Source: Bifidobacterium bifidum ATCC 29521 = JCM 1255 = DSM 20456
Lineage (GTDB): Bacteria; Actinomycetota; Actinomycetes; Actinomycetales; Bifidobacteriaceae
Reading direction: 5' to 3'
Assembly: GCF_001025135.1 (NCBI RefSeq)
Contig: NZ_AP012323.1
Location: forward strand, 372,001 to 436,000
Length of the DNA stretch: 64,000 nt
This document shows positions 17,300 through 25,582 of the stretch, piece after piece. How positions within the stretch are numbered: position 1 is the first letter of the stretch; each line of letters begins with the position of its first letter. The notes under the pieces are model-generated. The model was not told where the DNA came from and made no database searches. It worked only from the letters and a program-made list of their open reading frames with translations. The position numbers and the translations under genes were made by a program.

Positions 17300-17677
17300 T
17301 CATGATATTCCGGAATTGATGCCGGTTCCGGAGCAACTGCATGTCTTCGACGTGTATCGCATGCGGGTGCGGTTCGAGGATGATCCGACGAAATCACGCA
17401 ACCATACGTGGCCGCCATCGTCATACAAGCCGACGACGACGGTGGAGTGGCTGTGAAACTGACCAGCAATCCAACTTGGCATGGGGCGGGCGATGTGCAA
17501 CTGCCCGAGTATGAGCATGCCGGGCTTACCCATCTGACGACCGCTCGCTGCGCGCAGCTGGTGCGGTTCCGCCGGTCGGATCTACAGGGATTCGCCGGTA
17601 GATTGAGTCGGAATGATGCCATACGTGTGGCCAATGCGGTCGGCGAGGTAAAGCCTGAAGAACAGGTGTGGCTGTAA
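17289..17677 (+). pseudogene. PemK/MazF-like toxin, frameshifted
   Basis: The first frame gives MANNHDIPELMPVPEQLHVF and DVYRMRVRFEDDPTKSR, the start of an MazF/PemK-like RNase fold (GDVY...F.D...KSRPV). About 17397-17410 the coding sequence passes to another frame: QPYVAAIVIQADDDGGVAVK, then CAQLVRFRRSDLQGFAGRLS and a stop after EQVWL. The second half matches the rest of the toxin fold. A one-base change in TCACGCAACCAT would rejoin them. As read, the toxin is inactive, unless recoding occurs. The antitoxin gene is intact. Confidence 0.65.
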
Positions 17678-17694
17678 TTCTGTTCTGCCGTCTA

Positions 17695-17724
17695 ACTGGT
17701 TCGGGGTGTTCACTGTGAACCAGT
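17695..17724. promoter_or_regulatory. Inverted repeat ACTGGTTC / GAACCAGT after toxin gene
   Basis: Eight-base perfect arms are separated by 14 bases. There is no T-run, so it may be an operator or weak terminator between the toxin-like gene and merR. Confidence 0.4.
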
Positions 17725-17785
17725 GCGCAATTGCGATGGTCGGATGTCTTTCTACAGTCCGCTTATATGTGAAGGTTTTGTGGTC

Positions 17786-17819
17786 GACGTTGCGTCATAT
17801 GTTGCTTGTGACGTTGCGT
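17786..17819. promoter_or_regulatory. Direct repeat GACGTTGCGT x2, 24-bp period, before merR
   Basis: Identical 10-mers at 17786 and 17810 lie 37-70 bp before the MerR start, with CATATG between them. A MerR-type autoregulatory site or promoter feature is plausible from position only. Confidence 0.35.
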
Positions 17820-17855
17820 AATGCGGCATATTGCTTGGTGAAAGGAGGTTAGGCC

Positions 17856-18599
17856 ATGTCGATGGACGATGAAACGGACAGCCGATACACCACAGGGGAC
17901 ATCGCCAAACTCACTGGTGTGAGTGTGCGAACCGTGCAGTACTACGACGCCAAAGGTCTGTTGATTCCCAATGAGATCAGCGACGGCGGCCGAAGGCTGT
18001 ACGGGACTGCAGAGGTCGAGCGGATGCGGGTCATCCTTTTTCTCAAAGGACTCGGCTTCAAGCTGGAGCAGATTCGCTCGATTCTGTCGGACGAGCGGCC
18101 GGAACGGGTGCTGGTTGATTTGCTGGATCAGCAGACGGCATCCTTGCAGTCGGGTATCGCCGAGCAGAAGCAACGTCTTGATGACTGCTTGCAGCTGCGC
18201 AAAGCACTGACGGTCTCGGCGTCTGACTTCGTATCGTCAACATTAACCGACATGGCAACCGTTATGAACACCACAACCACTCATTCCCTGCGCACCACAT
18301 ATTTGGTCATGCTGGCAATCACATTGCCCGCGACTTTGTTGCAAATTGCATGCCTCGTCATTGGTGTGATGACAGACGTATGGTGGCCGCTGCCGGTCGC
18401 CGTTCTGCTGGCGATTGCGCTCACTGTTGCGGCGATGAAGTACTATCGCTCCCGCGTGCAGTACCTATGTCCGGCTTGCCATGAGACCTTCCAGCCGGGT
18501 ATGCGAGAGTTCGTATTCGCCGCACACACGCCCAAGACACGCAAGCTTACCTGCCCGCATTGCGGTCACAGGGGGTATTGCATGGAACTCAGCATCTGA
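17856..18599 (+). CDS. MerR-family regulator with membrane and zinc-ribbon C-terminus
   Basis: This 247-residue protein has a MerR DNA-binding domain (YTTGDIAKLTGVSVRTVQYY, then GRRLYGTAEVERMRVILFLK), a dimerisation coiled coil (about 75-125), then two hydrophobic helices (LVMLAITLPATLLQIACLVI and WWPLPVAVLLAIALTVAAMK) and a C-terminal zinc ribbon with CPAC and CPHC pairs. GAAAGGAGG precedes the ATG. A MerR fused to membrane helices and a zinc knuckle is unusual; it may sense an envelope or metal signal. The MFS gene downstream is convergent. Confidence 0.88.
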   Translation: MSMDDETDSRYTTGDIAKLTGVSVRTVQYYDAKGLLIPNEISDGGRRLYGTAEVERMRVILFLKGLGFKLEQIRSILSDERPERVLVDLLDQQTASLQSGIAEQKQRLDDCLQLRKALTVSASDFVSSTLTDMATVMNTTTTHSLRTTYLVMLAITLPATLLQIACLVIGVMTDVWWPLPVAVLLAIALTVAAMKYYRSRVQYLCPACHETFQPGMREFVFAAHTPKTRKLTCPHCGHRGYCMELSI

Positions 18600-18631
18600 A
18601 AGTTTCTGATTATAGCGTTCGATTTACCAAC

Positions 18632-18662
18632 GGTAGTTGTCGCAGAATTTGCGACAACTACC
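18632..18662. terminator. Bidirectional hairpin between merR and MFS genes
   Basis: Perfect 13-bp arms GGTAGTTGTCGCA / TGCGACAACTACC with loop GAATT. It serves a convergent pair. Confidence 0.7.
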
Positions 18663-18779
18663 ACCCTGTCAGAATATGTGCGTTGTGCAGGGCTAAATTG
18701 TTTCAGGTCGCGGCTCGGGCGGTAGGGTATGCCGTTTCATCGCTGCTTCGGCGTTCCTGTTGCTGATTGATGGGTGACA

Positions 18780-20102
18780 TTACGCTTGCGTTGGGTCCTT
18801 CTGCAGGAGCAGGAAGATGAGCGCCAACACCAGCAGGATGGCGATGGAAAGCACGCCGAGGGAGGCGTTGCCGGTGATCGACGTGGTGGTGGCCACGAGG
18901 AACGTGCCCAGAATGCTCGCGGTCTTGCCGAAGATGTCGTAGAAGCCGTAGTACTCGTTGGCGTGGTCCTTGGGGATGATCTTGCCGTAATACGAGCGGC
19001 TCAGCGCTTGGATGCCGCCCTGGAACATGCCGACGAGGATCGCCAGGATCCAGAACTGCGCGGCCGACACGAGGAAGAACGCGGCGAAGAACACGATGCA
19101 CATGTAGGCCACGACCGCCGCCACGATCATCGCCTTGCAGCCGAACCGCCCGGCCATCCGCCCGTACAGGATCGCGCATGGGAACGCCACGAACTGCGTG
19201 ACCAGCAGCGCCACCACCAGCTGAGTCGAGTCGATGCCCAGCTCGGCGCCGTACGAGGTGCTCATCGAGATCACCGTGTTCACCGCATCGATGTAGAAGA
19301 AGAACGCGAGCATGAACATCCACAGCGGCTTGTTCCTCACTATCTTGCGGAAGGTGCCGCCAAGCTCGCGGAAGGTGCCGCGCACGGCCGTTCCCAGCTG
19401 GTCGCGTGTGGCGCGGTAATGCTCCTGACGGTAGCTGGAGATCAGCGGGATCGTGAACGCGACCCACCAGACGGCGGTGATGATGAACGATGCGCGGGTG
19501 CAGCCGGTCGTCGTCCAGCCGAATGGCAGCGCCGGGCCGCCGAAGATCAACGCGATGCACACGATGAACGGCACGGTCGAGCCGATGTAGCCCCAGCCGT
19601 AGCCGTGCGAGGAGACCTTGTCCATGCGTTCGTTCGGCGTGGTGTCGATCAGCATCGAATCGTAGAACGTGAGCGAGCCGTTGAGTCCGATCGTCGCGAG
19701 GATATACACGACCAGGAACGGCAGCCACGTCAGTGGAAGCGCCATCGCGCAGCACGTGACGACGCCGGTGCCGAAGAAGCCGAGGAAGAACTTGATTTTC
19801 ATGCCCTGCACGTCGGCAATCGAGCCGAGCAGCGGCATGAGCAGCGCGATGACCAGCGATGCGATGGTCTGCGCGTAGCCCCAGGCCGACACGATGTTGC
19901 CGTCCGCGGGCATCAGCGATTTCGCGTAGATCGGAATCACCGCGGTGGACAGCAGCACGAACGCGGAGTTGCCCACGTCGTAGATGATCCATTTCTTCTC
20001 GCGCGGGGTGAGTTTCGCGGTGGCGGTGAGGGCCGGATCTGTGCCGGCCGCTGCACTGTCTGCCGGGCCATCGGTGGGTTTGGCTGCGATGCTGTCGTTC
20101 AT
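18780..20102 (-). CDS. MFS transporter (UMF1-like)
   Basis: This 440-residue protein has about 12 hydrophobic helices and the UMF1-type opening KKWIIYDVGNSAFVLLSTAV, with conserved GSIADVQGMK after helix 2 and SRSYYGKIIPKDHANEYYGF in the second half. UMF1-like proteins are linked to efflux in fungi; the bacterial substrate is unknown. AGGAGTCCCC precedes the chosen ATG (MNDSIAAKPTD), making the longer 5' open frame unlikely. A copy of its C-terminal 29 codons is found at 16706-16795. Confidence 0.9.
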   Translation of the reverse strand: MNDSIAAKPTDGPADSAAAGTDPALTATAKLTPREKKWIIYDVGNSAFVLLSTAVIPIYAKSLMPADGNIVSAWGYAQTIASLVIALLMPLLGSIADVQGMKIKFFLGFFGTGVVTCCAMALPLTWLPFLVVYILATIGLNGSLTFYDSMLIDTTPNERMDKVSSHGYGWGYIGSTVPFIVCIALIFGGPALPFGWTTTGCTRASFIITAVWWVAFTIPLISSYRQEHYRATRDQLGTAVRGTFRELGGTFRKIVRNKPLWMFMLAFFFYIDAVNTVISMSTSYGAELGIDSTQLVVALLVTQFVAFPCAILYGRMAGRFGCKAMIVAAVVAYMCIVFFAAFFLVSAAQFWILAILVGMFQGGIQALSRSYYGKIIPKDHANEYYGFYDIFGKTASILGTFLVATTTSITGNASLGVLSIAILLVLALIFLLLQKDPTQA

Positions 20103-20212
20103 GGGGACTCCTGACGTCGTGTTCATATATATCGTAAAGTGCCGTTTCCGGCATACCAAGTTTCCATATGAATTGCGGGTGAATTGTTGCGGGCCGGCGG
20201 GAGTCGGACGGG

Positions 20213-20871
20213 TTGGGCGGGTCAAGCGCGCAATGGGCCGCGTCGATCGTGGCGATCGTCATCGGGGTCGGCGTTCGTTATCTGGTACACCTATTATGCG
20301 TGGCGCAAGCCCGATCCCATCGAAGAGGCGCGGCGGGCGGATATGTTCGCTCGCGGTTGGACGCCGCTGGACGAGGACGTGCACTTCCCTCCGGCGTGGT
20401 TCGCCAAGATTTCCAAGCTGAGGACGGTCGGTAGCGAAATGCCGCATACGACATGGGGCAAGGACGGCTGGATCACGTTCAACTATGACGTGATGCAGTT
20501 CATATCGGACGCGAACCCCAGCTATGGCACCGATATCGTGTTCCTGGTATGCCCGTGCACGGTGCCACGAGGCCCACTCATGTGGGCGACCATCTATCAG
20601 GGTCGCAAGATGTTTCAGCGCACCAGCGAGCAGGGCGGCGTGCCCGCCGACGTGGTCGAACTGCTGAAGATGAGCCCGTACAGACCGAATCTGATCGTGA
20701 TGGATGGACGAATCTACATATGGTTGCGGGTGAATTACATGCCGTTGCCGCAGCGTTTTTCTGAATTATCCGCTGGAAAGCGATCTGATTCCGTTGACGA
20801 AGGAACTGCATCGCAGGCTCGCCCGCGATATGGGGATTGTCGGCCAGACGCCGTGGGGTGGCCGCGCCTGA
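20213..20871 (+). pseudogene. Membrane-anchored hypothetical protein, two frameshifts
   Basis: A signal-anchor start WAASIVAIVIGV passes to another frame near 20270 (FVIWYTYYAWRKPDPIEEAR), which carries the body with FARGWTPLDEDVHFPPAWFA, YGTDIVFLVCPCTVPRGP and YRPNLIVMDGRIYIWLRVNY. At the T-run near 20757 it slips again to FLNYPLESDLIPLTKELHRR and ends ARDMGIVGQTPWGGRA-stop. All pieces join into one about 215-residue protein if each slip is corrected. The family is not recognised. Confidence 0.6.
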
Positions 20872-20901
20872 GCGGTCATCGGTACGGTGATTGGTCCAAT
20901 A

Positions 20902-21013
20902 GCGTCCTTAAGTGCGCGCCGAAACGACAAGTGCGCGCACATAGGGACGCAAAACACCCGATTTGCGTCCCTATGTGCGCAGAGTCGTCCGTTCGGCGCG
21001 CACTTAAGGACGC
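20902..21013. repeat. Long palindrome at convergent junction
   Basis: Outer arms 20902-20923 and 20992-21013 are perfect over 22 bp; inner arms 20935-20953 and 20962-20980 are perfect over 19 bp. CGTCCTTAAG / AGTGCGCGC blocks recur within it. It lies between the frameshifted gene and the end of the PfkB kinase gene. Confidence 0.88.
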
Positions 21014-21073
21014 AAACGGAACGACAGCGTTGCGCAACAATCCATATCGGCCGGGCGACGCTGCGAGGAATGG

Positions 21074-22132
21074 CTACTTCGCGGCCTCGGCCGGAGTCTC
21101 GTCTTCCTCGAGCTTGGCGATGACCTCGTCATAGCCGGGGCAGTCCGGAACGCCGTTGATGGAACGCTGAATGCCCAGCGAAGCGGCCGCGTTGGCGATC
21201 TTCACCGCATCGACAAGCGACCAGCCGCGGGCGATCAGTGCGCACATGGCACCGGTGTGGCACGAGCCCGCCGAACGGGTGTGCGTCGCCTTCGTCGGAT
21301 ACCCCTCCACATGGATGACTTCGCCGCCCGGCGTGCGCACCCACGCGCCGCGCGACCCCGCACGAACCACCAGCGGCGCGCGCAGCGTGGCGCCGAGGCT
21401 GTTGCACAGCGCCTTCATCGAGTCGTCGAATCCGCCGCCGACGGTCATCGACAGGGAATCGTCCACGAACACGCCAAGCCGGTCGGCGAGCGTGCGGGCC
21501 TCCTGACGGTTGCAGGACCAGATGGGCCGCACCAGCACCAGATCCTCCAGCAGGTGGTCGCTGACCATGTGCAGCGTGTTGGTCGGATTGAGCACGATGC
21601 TGTAGTCGCGCGTCGTCGGGTCCGAAGAGGTGCGATGCAGGAAGGCGTCGATGCCTGACGCGCTGTGATCCATCAGCGTGTTGGCGCTGATGTGCACCAC
21701 ATCGCCCTCGCCGGGCTCCACGCAGTCGAACGTGTTCTCGTTGCCTTGTGATTCGGCGCCATACGTGGCGACGAACGTCTTGCGCTCGCTGTCGTTGAGC
21801 ACCAGACGGAAACCGGAATCGGCGTCGATGCGGTCCTGGCCGATGTGCTCGATGCCGTTGTCGTTGAGAGCCTTGCGGATCAGTGACGCCCACGGCCCGT
21901 TGCCGATGACGCCTGCGTGCTTGGTCGCCGCCCCAATCCGGCTGGCCGCCTGCATGACGCGGAAGCTGCCGCCCACCGACGGCATGGTATGGTTCGCGAC
22001 GGCGAATCCGCCCGGTTGGGGAATCGCGTCGATGTCCATCATGATGTCGACCCACACCTGTCCCAACGAGATCACTGTGGGGGAGGGCACGTCGTTTTTG
22101 CGTGAAAGCAGGCCTTTAAGTGAATTGAGCAT
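21074..22132 (-). CDS. PfkB/ribokinase-family protein with altered catalytic motif
   Basis: This is a protein of about 352 residues with the ribokinase fold: VISLGQVWVDIMMDID, the GG motif AVANHTMPSVGGSFRVMQAA, IGNGPWASLIRKALNDNGIE and the C-terminal nucleotide region. In kinases of this family the anion hole and base lie in GAGD; here the aligned segment is RSAGSCHTGAMCALI, with Ser in place of the catalytic Asp. It may be a non-canonical kinase or a binding protein. Two adjacent ATG codons follow AAGGAGGA; the second is better spaced. It is divergent from rpmB. Confidence 0.85.
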   Translation of the reverse strand: MLNSLKGLLSRKNDVPSPTVISLGQVWVDIMMDIDAIPQPGGFAVANHTMPSVGGSFRVMQAASRIGAATKHAGVIGNGPWASLIRKALNDNGIEHIGQDRIDADSGFRLVLNDSERKTFVATYGAESQGNENTFDCVEPGEGDVVHISANTLMDHSASGIDAFLHRTSSDPTTRDYSIVLNPTNTLHMVSDHLLEDLVLVRPIWSCNRQEARTLADRLGVFVDDSLSMTVGGGFDDSMKALCNSLGATLRAPLVVRAGSRGAWVRTPGGEVIHVEGYPTKATHTRSAGSCHTGAMCALIARGWSLVDAVKIANAAASLGIQRSINGVPDCPGYDEVIAKLEEDETPAEAAK

Positions 22133-22287
22133 CATTCCTCCTTGACGATTGCCGCGTTGCATGTATCGTATGCCATACAGTAACCGTTTTACCGTGATTT
22201 TATGAAGAGTTGCTGGATGCGGCAATAGTCAAGACGGGTGATATTGTGTGGATGTGTAGGTGAAAGCCGCAATGATACGCGCTTGAT

Positions 22288-22316
22288 TTGCATTTGTTTG
22301 TGTTTGGCGCTATTAT
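22288..22316 (+). promoter_or_regulatory. Sigma-70-type promoter of rpmB
   Basis: TTGCAT, a 17-base spacer and TATTAT lie about 75 bp before the rpmB start. The region is locally AT-rich. Confidence 0.55.
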
Positions 22317-22391
22317 TGTGAAGTTGTGTGTTCAAGCATCCGTGCTGGAACACGGAAGACTTGAACATCAAGGTTATTAAGGGAGTCCATC

Positions 22392-22586
22392 ATGGCAGCT
22401 CGTTGTGCAGTGTGCGGCAAGGGTCCGCAGGTCGGATACACCGTTTCTCACTCGCATATCCGCAACAAGCGCACCTTCCGCCCGAACCTGCAGCCGGTTC
22501 GTACCACCGTTGACGGCCAGAACGTTCGCGTCCGCGTGTGCGTCAAGTGCCTCAAGGCCGGCAAGGTTCAGCGTGTGGTTGCGTGA
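22392..22586 (+). CDS. rpmB: Ribosomal protein bL28
   Basis: This 64-residue large-subunit protein has [30 protein letters not shown] and a C-terminal [11 protein letters not shown]. Two CxxC-type pairs make it the zinc-binding (C+) form. AGGGAGTCC precedes the ATG. A strong terminator follows and recG begins 120 bp after the stop. Confidence 0.97.
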   Translation: MAARCAVCGKGPQVGYTVSHSHIRNKRTFRPNLQPVRTTVDGQNVRVRVCVKCLKAGKVQRVVA

Positions 22587-22608
22587 CATCGCGCGATAAC
22601 GTTTCACT

Positions 22609-22645
22609 GAGGCCCCGGAAGTCGCAAGACTCCGGGGCCTCTTTA
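22609..22645 (+). terminator. rpmB terminator
   Basis: An 11-bp stem GAGGCCCCGGA / TCCGGGGCCTC is followed by TTT. Confidence 0.85.
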
Positions 22646-22705
22646 TATCCGCTGGCGGAGGGGACAATGCGATGCCGTCCCGCCGGCACACCACAATAGG
22701 GACGT

Positions 22706-25402
22706 ATGAGCATCACGTTGAACACCACCATGTCGTCGATCATGACGAACAAGCGGCGTGTCGGCGCGCTCAAAAGCCTTGGCGTCGTGACGGTGGGCGA
22801 TGCGTTGACCTACTATCCGTTCCGCGTCGCCGATCCGGTGCCCCTGCGGGCACTGCGCGAGGCCCGTATCGGCGAGAGAATGGCGTTCTCCGCGTCGGTG
22901 CGCAGCATGCGGGTCGTGCCGATGAACGTTCGGCGGGGCTACCGGCTCGAGGCCGTGGTGGATGACGGGGATTTCGCGGTTTCCCGGCATATCGCGGGGG
23001 CCGCCGCCCGTTTGGTGTTCTTCTCGTACAAGAAGCAGTATGTCGATTGGCTGAGCATGCGGCTGCGTTCCGGCGCGATTGTGGTGATCGCCGGCGAGCC
23101 GAGCGAGTTCAACGGCCAACTGCAGTTCACCCATCCCGAAATAATGACGGTCGCTCCCGGCTCCGGTCCGGCTGATGGCGAATACTCCGGTGTCGTGCAG
23201 ATGAGCGCTCTGAAATACGACGCCGACACCGTCGAAGCGGGCCTGCGTCGCATCAGCAGACCCCGACCGGTGTATCACGCGTCGTCTCGTATCTCCAGCG
23301 AACACATTCATGAGTCGATAGTGCAATGCATCGAGTTGCTGGCCGGAACCGGGCAGGATCTCCCGGGCGATGCGGCAACGGAAGCCCCGCAAACAATGAA
23401 ACCGATGGAAGACGGCGGCATCAGCGGCGCCGGAACCGCTCCAGCGGATGCCGAGTCTCGGTCAGGAAACGCCGTGGCCGTCGGCCTGGCCCGCGCGATC
23501 CCGGACGTCCTGCCCGAATCGGTGCGCGAATCGAATCATCTGCTGCATCGCGCGGAAGCGTTCCTGGCCATCCACGACCCGCTCAGCACCGCGGATTTCA
23601 AACGGGCCATCGGCACGATGCGCTACGAGGAGGCGTTCGTCTCGCAGACGGCGCTGCTCCAGTCGCGTAGCAATGTCCGCAAGGATGCGGCCCTGCCTTG
23701 TGCGGGCGTGGCGCTGCGTGACCGGTTCATCGAATCACTGCCGTTCCCGCTGACCGGCGGCCAGCGGGAGGTCATCGATGATATCGGCGTGGACATGGCC
23801 CGCGAATATCCGATGCAGCGCCTGCTGCAGGGCGAGGTCGGTTCCGGCAAGACCGTGGTCGCGGTCGCGGCCATGCTGCAGGCGGCGGGTTCCGGCCATC
23901 AGGCGGTGCTTGTCGCGCCCACTCAGGTGCTCGCCGAGCAGCATCATGCGACCATCAGCGCCATGCTCTGCGCGATTGACGGCGTCGAGACGGGCGATGA
24001 CCCGTCCCGCGATGCCCTGTCTCCCAATGACCCGGCCGACCTGATCAAGGTCGCCGAATCCGCTGCCGATGACGGAGATGCCAAGGGGCGCACGGCCGTG
24101 AAACATCCCGTGAAACACAGTGGGGCGCGCAGTGGGAAACAAGACGGCGCGGCGCACGCGCAGTCGGACGCGAACACGCGGCACGTGCCGGTCATCCTGC
24201 TGACCGGCGGCATGAAACTGGCCGCCCGCCGCCGTGCTCTCGCGCTCGCGGCCAGCGGCGACCCGTGCATCATCGTCGCCACGCACGCCGCGTTCTCCAA
24301 GACGTTCCAGGCCCCGAACCTCGCGCTCGTCGTCATCGACGAGCAACACCGGTTCGGCGTGGAGCAGCGCGAATCCCTGCGCACCAAAAACGATGTCGTG
24401 CCGCACCTGCTGGTCATGACCGCGACGCCGATCCCGCGTACGGCGGCGATGACCTGGTTCGGCGATCTGGACATCTCGTGGCTCACCGAGCTGCCGGGTG
24501 GGCGCAAGCCCATCCGCACGTTCATCGTGCCTGAAGACGACGGCCGCATGATGGGCTCCATGTTCGCCCACATCCGCGGCCGCATCGACGCGGGGGAGCG
24601 GGCGTATGTCGTCTGCCCGCGTATCGATGCCGACGATGAATCGGACGGCGATGACGATACAAGTGGGGCATCGCAGATCGGCGTGTACGACGATTCCGAC
24701 GCCTACAGGCGCGAATCCGCCACCGCGGCCGCCAACACAGCCGCCAGCGCGCCATCGCAGGAGGATGGTGACGGTGCTCCGTCACGGCCGCCGCTGCATT
24801 CCGTGGCCGAGATCGAGCGCAGGCTGTCATCGCTGCCGCAGTTCCGTGGCGTCCGTTTCGCGACGCTGACCGGCCGCGACGATGACGCGACCAAGCAGCA
24901 GGTCATGGCCGATTTCGCGGATGGGGCCACGCCGGTTCTGGTGGCGACAACGGTCATCGAAGTGGGCGTGGACGTGCCGCAGGCCAGCTGCATCGTGATC
25001 TTCGACGCTGACCGGTACGGGCTTTCGCAGCTGCACCAGCTGCGCGGGCGCGTGGGGCGCGGCGGCACGGATTCATGGGCGTTCCTGATTTCGCGGGCTG
25101 AGGACGGCGGTCCCGCGCAGCAGCGGCTGCAGGTCATCCAGGGCACGCTCGACGGTGCCCAGATCGCGCAGGCCGATCTGGAGTTCCGCGGCGCCGGAGA
25201 CGTGCTCGGCGACGCGCAGTCGGGCGGCAAGTCCGGTCTGAAACTGCTGCGCGTGGTCAAGGACGTCAAGATCATCGCCGACGCGCGCGAACGTGCTGGG
25301 CGGTTGCTCGCCGATGACCCCGATCTGTCGGGCGAGGTCGAGCTTGCCGGCGCGGTGCTTGATTTCACCCGCGGCAACGAGACGTTCCTGACCAGCAGCT
25401 GA
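22706..25402 (+). CDS. recG: ATP-dependent DNA helicase RecG
   Basis: This 898-residue protein unwinds branched DNA at stalled forks. It has the N-terminal wedge domain (about 50-150: YPFRVADPVPLRAL), then the helicase core: Walker A GEVGSGKTVV, VIDEQHRFGVEQR, TATPIPRTAAM, PGGRKPIRTF, and in domain 2 TVIEVGVDVPQA and QLRGRVGRGG. Two Ala/Asp/Ser-rich insertions break the core (about residues 424-493 and 650-690), making it longer than the usual 690-740. Other initiation codons lie near the first ATG; this one precedes the family-like start MSSIMTNKRRVGALKSLGV. Confidence 0.95.
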   Translation: MSITLNTTMSSIMTNKRRVGALKSLGVVTVGDALTYYPFRVADPVPLRALREARIGERMAFSASVRSMRVVPMNVRRGYRLEAVVDDGDFAVSRHIAGAAARLVFFSYKKQYVDWLSMRLRSGAIVVIAGEPSEFNGQLQFTHPEIMTVAPGSGPADGEYSGVVQMSALKYDADTVEAGLRRISRPRPVYHASSRISSEHIHESIVQCIELLAGTGQDLPGDAATEAPQTMKPMEDGGISGAGTAPADAESRSGNAVAVGLARAIPDVLPESVRESNHLLHRAEAFLAIHDPLSTADFKRAIGTMRYEEAFVSQTALLQSRSNVRKDAALPCAGVALRDRFIESLPFPLTGGQREVIDDIGVDMAREYPMQRLLQGEVGSGKTVVAVAAMLQAAGSGHQAVLVAPTQVLAEQHHATISAMLCAIDGVETGDDPSRDALSPNDPADLIKVAESAADDGDAKGRTAVKHPVKHSGARSGKQDGAAHAQSDANTRHVPVILLTGGMKLAARRRALALAASGDPCIIVATHAAFSKTFQAPNLALVVIDEQHRFGVEQRESLRTKNDVVPHLLVMTATPIPRTAAMTWFGDLDISWLTELPGGRKPIRTFIVPEDDGRMMGSMFAHIRGRIDAGERAYVVCPRIDADDESDGDDDTSGASQIGVYDDSDAYRRESATAAANTAASAPSQEDGDGAPSRPPLHSVAEIERRLSSLPQFRGVRFATLTGRDDDATKQQVMADFADGATPVLVATTVIEVGVDVPQASCIVIFDADRYGLSQLHQLRGRVGRGGTDSWAFLISRAEDGGPAQQRLQVIQGTLDGAQIAQADLEFRGAGDVLGDAQSGGKSGLKLLRVVKDVKIIADARERAGRLLADDPDLSGEVELAGAVLDFTRGNETFLTSS

Positions 25403-25495
25403 CGCGCGACGGGCGATATGCGCCGCGGATAGGGTCGTCGGACACGAGCCCCGGCCCCGCCATCCGCGATCGAACAATGTGGCGCTTGAACGCAG

Positions 25496-25512
25496 CATAG
25501 ATTTTTCATATG
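25496..25512. repeat. CATAGATTTTTCATATG, second copy of 17-mer at 14120
   Basis: This AT-rich 17-mer is identical at 14120-14136 and here, and both copies follow a similar GAGCGA/GAACGC context. It sits in the gap between recG and the permease. Meaning unknown. Confidence 0.7.
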
Positions 25513-25582
25513 GGAACGGCGTTCTCATCGCCGGCATGATGTGGTTCAGTTGTCATGAAGGTTTCGGCCGGGGAGGGGCATC

